Assembly: GCA_003021325.1 (NCBI GenBank)
Contig: PXQM01000176.1
Span: 1-29,030 of the forward strand
Length of the DNA stretch: 29,030 nt
Reading direction: 5' to 3'
Source: Halobacteriales archaeon QH_10_70_21
Lineage (GTDB): Archaea; Halobacteriota; Halobacteria; Halobacteriales; Haloarculaceae
Shown here: positions 23,528 through 29,030 of the stretch, in pieces
Numbering within the stretch: position 1 is the stretch's first letter
Layout of the letters: every line of letters begins with the position of its first letter
Program-made: the position numbers and the translations under genes
The notes under the pieces: generated by a model
Databases searched by the model: none
Told to the model about the DNA's origin: nothing
Seen by the model: the letters and a program-made list of their open reading frames with translations, nothing else

Positions 23528-24492
23528 TCCTCGCGTTCGTCGAACACGAGGCCGGCGAACCGCTCGAGGAGTCCCTGCAGGCGCTCACCCTCGCGCGGGA
23601 CGTCGCCGAGCAGGCCGACGCGTCGCTCGCCGCGGTGGCCGTCGGCCACGAGGGCGCCGGGACCGTCGACCACCTCGGAGCCCACGGCGTCGAAGCCGTC
23701 CACCACGTCGCCGACGACCGGCTCTCGCCGTACGCGCCGGAGGCCTGGGGGGAGGCCATCGCGGGCCTCGTCGAGGACCTCGCACCCGACGCACTCGTTG
23801 CTCCCGGCACCGACCGCGGCCAGGAGGTCCTGGCCCACGTCGGCGCCGCCACCGACCTCCCGATGGCAGCCGACTGCATCGAGGTCGAGGTCGGCGACGG
23901 CTACGAGCTGACCCGCCAGCGATGGGGCGGCAGCCTCATAGAGCGGGCCCGCCTCGAGGCGCCCACGAAGCTCCTGTCGGTAGCGTCCCACGAGCTCGAG
24001 ATCGAGCCGGCGGCCGAGGCGACCAGCCCCGAGCTCCACGAGTTCGAGCCGGAGGTCGACGACGACCACCTCCGGGTGCAGGTCGACCGCTTCGAGGAGT
24101 CCGACGTCGAGGGTGTCCCGCTCGGCGAGGCCCGGGTCGTCGTCGGCGGCGGTCGCGGCGTCGGCGGCCCCGAGGACTACGACCAGCTGGAGGAACTCGC
24201 CGACCGTCTCGACGGCACCGTCGGCGCCTCCCGCGCCGCGGTCAACGAGGGGTGGCGGCCACACGACGACCAGATCGGCCTCACCGGCACGAAGATCACG
24301 CCGGACATCTACATCGCCTGCGGCATCAGCGGTGCCGTCCAGCACTGGGTCGGCTGCAAGGGCGCCGACAACGTCCTCGCCATCAACACCGACCCCGAGG
24401 CGGCCATCATGCAGAAGGCGGAGTACGCCGTCGTCGGCGACCTCCACGAGGTCGTCCCCGAGCTGAACGACGCGATACGCGAGAGGGGGTGA
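23524..24492 (+). CDS. etfA: electron transfer flavoprotein alpha subunit
   Basis: 322 residues from the GTG at 23524, which overlaps the TGA of etfB by four bases (GTGA), a typical sign of translational coupling. The FAD-binding C-terminal half is unmistakable: VVVGGGRGVGGPEDYDQLEELADRL, GASRAAVNEGWRPHDDQIGLTGTKITPDIYIACGISGAVQHWVGCKGADNVLAINTDPEAAIMQKAEYAVVGDLHEVVPEL. The N-terminal half has the alternating helix/strand plan of the family. The protein receives electrons through EtfB and passes them on to a quinone oxidoreductase not present in this window. No ferredoxin-like extension is present. Confidence 0.95.
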   Translation: MILAFVEHEAGEPLEESLQALTLARDVAEQADASLAAVAVGHEGAGTVDHLGAHGVEAVHHVADDRLSPYAPEAWGEAIAGLVEDLAPDALVAPGTDRGQEVLAHVGAATDLPMAADCIEVEVGDGYELTRQRWGGSLIERARLEAPTKLLSVASHELEIEPAAEATSPELHEFEPEVDDDHLRVQVDRFEESDVEGVPLGEARVVVGGGRGVGGPEDYDQLEELADRLDGTVGASRAAVNEGWRPHDDQIGLTGTKITPDIYIACGISGAVQHWVGCKGADNVLAINTDPEAAIMQKAEYAVVGDLHEVVPELNDAIRERG

Positions 24493-24584
24493 CCGGCGGG
24501 CGGCGCCGCGACCGGCGGCGCCGAAGCTCATGACATCAACGAGCTTTCACGCCTGCTCCCGGCCTACCTCGGCGACCGAAAACA

Positions 24585-24645
24585 CATCATATCCAGCTTC
24601 TGCTAGATATGCTAACCTTCATACGCCGATGCCGGGTAGAAGGAG
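24585..24645 (+). promoter_or_regulatory. promoter and ribosome site of the formate-THF ligase gene
   Basis: A CGAAAAC element and CATCATAT box (24575-24592) precede the gene by about 60 bases, and an AGGAG ribosome site (24641-24645) lies five bases before the ATG at 24651. This gene therefore has a leader and a separate promoter from the etf operon. Confidence 0.45.
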
Positions 24646-24650
24646 ACAAG

Positions 24651-26369
24651 ATGTCATCTCCTGACGAGCCGATTCCGACGGACTACGAGATCGCAAGTTC
24701 GACACATATGGAGCCGATTTGGGAGCTGGTCGAGCCGTGGGGGCTCGGTCTCGACGACCTCCAGTACTTCGGCGAGTACACCGCGAAGGTGAAACACCAC
24801 GCGCTGGACCGCCTCCGCGACGAGGCGGAGAACAGGGAAAACAACCTCGTACTGGTGACCGGAATGACCCCCACGCCGAAGGGCGAGGGCAAGACGGTCA
24901 CGACCGTCGGCCTCGGCCAGACGCTGAACCACCTCGGCGAGGACGCGATGATAGCCATCCGGGAGCCGTCGCTCGGCCCGGTGTTCGGCGTCAAGGGCGG
25001 GGCTGCAGGCGGCGGCCGCTCGCAGGTGCTCCCGATGGAGAACATCAACCTCCACTTCACCGGCGACCTGCACGCGCTGACCTCGGCGCACAACCTCATC
25101 TCGGCGATGCTCGACGCGAAGCTGACCAAGGGCGACGACTTCGACGTCGACGTCACCGACGTGCGGTGGCCCCGCGCCATCGACATGAACGACCGCGCGC
25201 TCCGGAGCCTCGTCATCGGGCTGGGCGGCAAGACGGGCGGGACGCCGCGGGAGGACAGCTTCCTCCTGACGGCTGCCTCCGAGCTGATGGCCGCCCTCTG
25301 TATGGCCGACGGCCTCGGCGACCTCAAGGAGCGCATCGCGCGCATCATCGTCGCCTACGACGGGGACGGCGACCCAATCACGGTCGACGACATCGAGGCG
25401 ACGGGTCCGGCGGCGATGCTGCTGCGGGACGCCATCAAGCCCAACGTCGTCCAGACCATCGAAGGTACCCCGGCGTTCGTCCACGGCGGCCCGTTCGCCA
25501 ACATCGCCCACGGGACCAACTCGCTCATCGCGGACAAGGCCGCCTTCGGGATGGGCGACTACCTGGTCACCGAGGCCGGCTTCGGCTCCGACCTGGGTGC
25601 CGAGAAGTTCATGAACATCGTCTGCCGGCTCGGCGACATGACCCCGAACGCGGTCGTCCTCGTCTCCTCGGTCCGGGCGCTGAAGTACCACGGCGAGGAC
25701 ATGTGGCCCGCGGACTTCGACGCCATCGACGCGGCCGGCGTCGAGGCCGTCGAGCGCGGCTTCGAGAACCTCGACAAGCACGTCTCGAACCTCCAGCAGT
25801 TCGGCGTGCCCGTCGTCGTCGCGCTCAACCGGTTCCCGGACGACGGCGACGATGAGGTCCAGGCCGTGCTGGACCACTGCCGCGAGGACCTCGGCGTCCG
25901 GGTCGCCGAGTCCGAGGTGTTCGAGAAGGGCAGCGAGGGCGGCGAGGACCTCGGCGAGCACGTCATCGAGGCCGTCGACGAGAGCGACGAGGACGACTTC
26001 GAGTTCCTCTACGACGAGGAGGCGCCCATCGCCGACAAAATCGAGACCATCGCGACCGACATCTACGGCGCCGACGGCGTCAAGTTCACCGGCGGCGCGC
26101 TCGACGACATCGAGCGCATGGAGCGCCTCGGCTTCGGCGACGTGCCGGTCTGTATGTCGAAGACCTTCCACTCGCTCAGCGACGACGCGAGCAAGAAGGG
26201 CGCCCCGAGCGGCTGGGAACTCGAGATCAGCGAGGTGTACCCCTCCGCCGGCGCCGGCTTCATCGTCGCGCTCACCGCCGACGCCCTGACGATGCCCGGC
26301 CTCCCGGAGCGGCCCGCCGCCGCCGACATGGACATCGACGACGACGGCAACATCTCCGGGCTGTTCTGA
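24651..26369 (+). CDS. fhs: formate-tetrahydrofolate ligase
   Basis: 572 residues, close to the usual 555-560; the ATG at 24651 is chosen because AGGAG lies directly upstream. The enzyme joins formate to THF using ATP, or runs backwards to release formate and make ATP. The P-loop is at 73-82 (TPTPKGEGKT), REPSLGPVFGVKGGAAGGG holds the folate and ATP loop, FTGDLHALTSAHNL and VHGGPFANIAHGTNS are family blocks, and VSSVRALKYHG is the second signature. The acidic insert EVFEKGSEGGEDLGEHVIEAVDESDEDD is a halophilic feature. With MetF, FchA, three folate-linked demethylase genes and a formate dehydrogenase nearby, oxidation of methyl carbon to formate is a sensible role. Supply of formyl-THF for purines is the alternative. 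Confidence 0.95.
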   Translation: MSSPDEPIPTDYEIASSTHMEPIWELVEPWGLGLDDLQYFGEYTAKVKHHALDRLRDEAENRENNLVLVTGMTPTPKGEGKTVTTVGLGQTLNHLGEDAMIAIREPSLGPVFGVKGGAAGGGRSQVLPMENINLHFTGDLHALTSAHNLISAMLDAKLTKGDDFDVDVTDVRWPRAIDMNDRALRSLVIGLGGKTGGTPREDSFLLTAASELMAALCMADGLGDLKERIARIIVAYDGDGDPITVDDIEATGPAAMLLRDAIKPNVVQTIEGTPAFVHGGPFANIAHGTNSLIADKAAFGMGDYLVTEAGFGSDLGAEKFMNIVCRLGDMTPNAVVLVSSVRALKYHGEDMWPADFDAIDAAGVEAVERGFENLDKHVSNLQQFGVPVVVALNRFPDDGDDEVQAVLDHCREDLGVRVAESEVFEKGSEGGEDLGEHVIEAVDESDEDDFEFLYDEEAPIADKIETIATDIYGADGVKFTGGALDDIERMERLGFGDVPVCMSKTFHSLSDDASKKGAPSGWELEISEVYPSAGAGFIVALTADALTMPGLPERPAAADMDIDDDGNISGLF

Positions 26370-26400
26370 GGCACGGTCCGGCCGCCCCTCCGCTCCCCGC

Positions 26401-27780
26401 ATGACCGCACACGACGCAGTGACGACCCTCCGCGAGCGAACGCGCGGTGACGTCCTCGAGCCGGGCGACCCGGGCTACGAGGACGCCCGCACCGTCTGGA
26501 ACGCCCGCGTCGACCGCCGCCCGGACCTCGTCTGCCGCTGCAGTGGCGCCGCGGACGTGATGGCGGGCGTCGACGTCGCCCGCGAGTACGACCTGCGGCT
26601 GGGCGTCCGGAGCGGCGGCCACCACGTCTCCGGCTGCGCCGTGCCGGCGGGAGGGCTGCTGCTCGACTGCCGGCCGATGGACGCCGTCCGGGTCGACCCC
26701 GACGAGCGGACCGCCCGCGTCGGCCCCGGCGCGACCTGGGGGGACGTCGACCACGAGACGGGGGCGTTCGGACTCGCCGTTCCGGGCGGCCAGGACCCGA
26801 ACATCGGCGTCGCCGGGCTGACGCTCGGCGGCGGCGTCGGCTGGCTCAGCCGCACGCACGGCCTCACCTGCGACAACCTCCTGGCTGCGGACGTGGTGAC
26901 TGCCGACGGCGAGCTGGTCCGCGCCAGCGGGGACGAAAACGAGGACCTGTTCTGGGCGCTCCGGGGCGGCGGCGGCAACGTCGGCGTCGTCACGTCCTTC
27001 CGGTTCCGCCTGCACGAACTCGCCCCGGAGATACTCGGGGGGTCGCTCGTCTACCCTGCCGACGCCCTCCCCGAGGTCGCGCGCCGCTACCGGGCGTTCA
27101 TGGCCGACGCGCCGCCGGCGGTGCGGCTGCTGGTCGGCAGCATGGCGCTGCCGCCGGCGTCGGTCTACCCCGAGGAGCTGCACGGCACGCGCGTGACGAT
27201 GTGCATCGCGTGCTACGCCGGGCCGCCCGCAGCGGGCGAGGACGTGCTGGCGCCGCTCCGGGCGGCCGGCGACCCCATCGCCGACAGCATCCGCCCGCGG
27301 TCGTACGCGTCGTTCCAGGCCGCCGGCGAGAGCCGGGGCTCGATACGGACGTTCCTGCGGAGCCAGTACCTCGCGTCGCTCTCCGATTCGGCCATCGAGA
27401 CGATCCAGGGGCACGCGGCCCGGGCGCCCTCTGCGGGCGCGACGGTGTTCGTCTCCCCCCGGAGCGGCGCCGAGACCGAACCGCCGACCGACGCCACCGC
27501 CTATCCGCACCGGGACGCGGCCCACCACCTGCTCGTGGAGGCCCGCTGGGAGGAGCCGGCCCGCGACGACGAGCACGTCACCTGGGTCCGCGAGTTCCAC
27601 GACGCCGTCCGGCCGTACACGACCGGCGAGGCGGCGATGAACTTCCTCACCGCCGACGAGGGACGCGACCGCGTCCGTGCCGCCTACGGCGAGAACTACG
27701 AGCGGCTCGCCGACGTGAAACGCGCGTGGGACCCGGAGAACCTGTTCCGGTCGAACCAGAACGTCCCGCCGGACGGCTGA
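26401..27780 (+). CDS. FAD-linked oxidase, berberine bridge enzyme-like
   Basis: 459 residues, matching bacterial BBE-like oxidases. An FAD-binding domain covers about 1-215: RSGGHHVSG (71-79) includes the histidine that usually carries FAD, then ARVGPGATWGDVD and PNIGVAGLTLGGGVGWLSRTHGLTCDNL, and ENEDLFWALRGGGGNVGVVTSFRF. The cysteine that makes a second FAD bond in many BBE enzymes is absent (GQDPN where G-x-C is found), so single covalent attachment is predicted. The C-terminal end YERLADVKRAWDPENLFRSNQNVPP is the typical BBE tail. These enzymes oxidise sugars, alcohols or alkaloids with oxygen or another acceptor; the substrate here is unknown. It starts 31 bases after fhs, so it may be transcribed with it. 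Confidence 0.88.
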   Translation: MTAHDAVTTLRERTRGDVLEPGDPGYEDARTVWNARVDRRPDLVCRCSGAADVMAGVDVAREYDLRLGVRSGGHHVSGCAVPAGGLLLDCRPMDAVRVDPDERTARVGPGATWGDVDHETGAFGLAVPGGQDPNIGVAGLTLGGGVGWLSRTHGLTCDNLLAADVVTADGELVRASGDENEDLFWALRGGGGNVGVVTSFRFRLHELAPEILGGSLVYPADALPEVARRYRAFMADAPPAVRLLVGSMALPPASVYPEELHGTRVTMCIACYAGPPAAGEDVLAPLRAAGDPIADSIRPRSYASFQAAGESRGSIRTFLRSQYLASLSDSAIETIQGHAARAPSAGATVFVSPRSGAETEPPTDATAYPHRDAAHHLLVEARWEEPARDDEHVTWVREFHDAVRPYTTGEAAMNFLTADEGRDRVRAAYGENYERLADVKRAWDPENLFRSNQNVPPDG

Positions 27781-27826
27781 TTGCCGGAGCGTTCGGCGGG
27801 ACCGCGGGGGGGGGCGACAGCCCGCG

Positions 27827-29030
27827 TCAGTCGTCGCCGGCTCCGCGCTTGCTCCCGCGGCCGGCGTCCGGCGTGCGCAACACGGTCTCGTCGGTCTCCG
27901 GGCCGAGCGGCTCGACGCGGGCGCTCGAGACCTTGTACTCCGGGATGCCGGCCGTCGGGTCGAACGTCTCGCCGGTCAGCTTGTTGACGGCGCCGGCGGC
28001 GAAGTGCATCGGGATGAACAGCGTCCCGGGGCCGACGCGGTCGGTGACCTGCGTCTTGACGACGATGGAGCCGCGGCGGGACTCGACGCGGACGTACTCC
28101 CCGTCGGCGATGCCGAGCTGGTCGGCCGTCTCGGGGTTGACCTCGACGAAGCTCTCGCCGACGTGGCTCATCAGCCCCTCGACGCGGCGGGTAATCTGGC
28201 CGGTGTGCCAGTGGTACAGCACGCGCCCGGAGGTGAGCGTGAGCGGGTACTCCTCGTCGGGAATCTCGCCCGGATGGCCGCCGTCGGCGGGCACGAACCG
28301 CGCCTTCCCGTCCTCGAAGTTGAAGTTCCCCTCCTCGTAGTCGTAGAGGTACGGCGTGCCGGGGTCGTCGGCGTCGGTACAGGGCCACTGCAGGCCGTGC
28401 TCGTCGCCGCTCTCGAGCCGTTCGTAGGAGACGCCGCCGTAGATGGGCGCCAGGTCGTTTATCTCGTCCATCACCTCCCGGGGGTGGTCGTAGTCCCAGT
28501 CGTAGCCGAGCCGGCGGGCCAGCGCCTGGGTTATCTCCCAGTCCTGGCGGGCCTTCCCCGGCGGGTCGGCGGTGGGCCGGACCCGCTGGATGCGCCGCTC
28601 GGTGTTGGTGAAGGTGCCGTGCTTCTCCGGCGAGGTCGCCGCCGGCAGCACGACGTCGGCGTGGTTGGCCGTCTCGGTCATGAAGATGTCCTGGACGACG
28701 AGGAACTCGAGGTCGTCAAGCGCCTCCCCGGCGTGCTGGATGTCCGGCTCCGAGAGGGCGGGGTTCTCGCCGACCACGTACATCGCCTTCAGGTTGCCCT
28801 CGTGGGCCTCCGCGAGCATCTCGGGCACCTTGAGCCCGGGCTCTTCGGGCGGGCGCTCGCCCCACGACTCGGCGAACTTCTCGCCGACCTCGTCGTCGGC
28901 GGGGTCCTGGTAGCCCGGCAGGCTGCCGGGCAGCGTCCCCATGTCGCCGCCGCCGCCCTGGACGTTGTTCTGGCCGCGGAACGGCGACAGGCCCGCGCCG
29001 GGCTTGCCGACCTGGCCGAGACAGAGCGCG
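27827..29030 (-). CDS. formate dehydrogenase-type molybdopterin oxidoreductase, C-terminal part
   Basis: The frame stays open to the right window edge, so the N-terminus (iron-sulfur and first molybdopterin parts) is missing; about 400 residues are visible. RGQNNVQGGGGDMGTLPGSLPGYQ matches the QGACDMGALPxxxPGYQ block of formate dehydrogenase alpha subunits, and MYVVGENPALSEPDIQHAGEALDDLEFLVVQDIFMTETANHADVVLPA, EKHGTFTNTERRIQRVRP, SGRVLYHWHTGQITRRVEGL and FIPMHFAAGAVNKLTGETFDP are family-typical. The visible part covers domain III and the C-terminal cofactor-binding barrel. It would oxidise formate to CO2, a fitting end for formate released by Fhs. Nitrate reductase of the same superfamily is a less likely alternative. 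It converges with the BBE gene. Confidence 0.88.
   Translation of the reverse strand, partial: ALCLGQVGKPGAGLSPFRGQNNVQGGGGDMGTLPGSLPGYQDPADDEVGEKFAESWGERPPEEPGLKVPEMLAEAHEGNLKAMYVVGENPALSEPDIQHAGEALDDLEFLVVQDIFMTETANHADVVLPAATSPEKHGTFTNTERRIQRVRPTADPPGKARQDWEITQALARRLGYDWDYDHPREVMDEINDLAPIYGGVSYERLESGDEHGLQWPCTDADDPGTPYLYDYEEGNFNFEDGKARFVPADGGHPGEIPDEEYPLTLTSGRVLYHWHTGQITRRVEGLMSHVGESFVEVNPETADQLGIADGEYVRVESRRGSIVVKTQVTDRVGPGTLFIPMHFAAGAVNKLTGETFDPTAGIPEYKVSSARVEPLGPETDETVLRTPDAGRGSKRGAGDD

Noticed and set aside
24493..24530. GC-rich repeat of GGCGCCG after etfA as a terminator
   Set aside because: The element is self-complementary but has no T-run, and haloarchaeal termination depends mainly on T-rich tracts.
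27806..27814. Run of nine G residues between the BBE and formate dehydrogenase genes
   Set aside because: A homopolymer in a short convergent gap; it may affect sequencing quality but shows no functional feature.

Overview
The window looks like a haloarchaeal chromosome or large replicon. The DNA is very GC-rich, the predicted proteins are strongly acidic, many starts sit about 25-35 bases after an AT-rich TATA-like box with little or no leader, and several gene families (universal stress proteins, BCCT carrier, tiny membrane proteins, a cmi4-like regulator) are typical of that group. The species cannot be fixed from the sequence alone.

Layout. 1-301: C-terminal end of a GcvT/DmdA-type folate-dependent aminomethyl- or methyltransferase. 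585-2791: an unknown protein, a UspA protein and a four-helix membrane protein. 2837-4780 (minus strand): a methylenetetrahydrofolate reductase (MetF) and, upstream of it, a two-HTH regulator-like protein with a perfect 19-bp palindrome at its promoter. 4989-5930 (minus): an aspartoacylase/succinylglutamate desuccinylase-type zinc enzyme. 6132-8750 and 8944-11493: two tandem paralogous FAD oxidoreductase-GcvT fusions of the dimethylglycine/sarcosine dehydrogenase type; the second has a single in-frame TAA at 10912. 11531-13409: threonine/serine ammonia-lyase and a formimino/methenyl-THF cyclo-enzyme (FchA type). 13501-15866: a run of very small membrane or zinc-binding proteins around a second UspA gene. 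15932-17755 (minus): a BCCT betaine/choline/carnitine-type carrier with a long upstream region. 18095-18711 (minus): two more small genes. 18903-19804: a PH-like protein and a SnoaL-like protein. 20083-24492: a third, more divergent FAD-GcvT fusion followed by etfB and etfA. 24651-27780: formate-THF ligase and a berberine-bridge-type FAD oxidase. 27827-29030 (minus): C-terminal part of a formate dehydrogenase-type molybdoenzyme, running off the window.

Together the genes read as a methyl-harvesting island. A BCCT carrier would import a methylated osmolyte (glycine betaine, dimethylglycine, possibly DMSP). FAD-GcvT enzymes would remove N-methyl groups onto tetrahydrofolate and pass electrons to EtfAB. 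MetF, FchA and Fhs would interconvert the folate-bound carbon, Fhs could release formate with ATP gain, and the formate dehydrogenase could oxidise it to CO2. The remaining glycine could leave through serine and the ammonia-lyase to pyruvate. This pathway is inferred from gene content; the substrate is not proven by sequence. A methylene-THF dehydrogenase (FolD) and the first betaine demethylation step are not in the window.

No rRNA, tRNA, CRISPR array, transposase or integrase was recognised.
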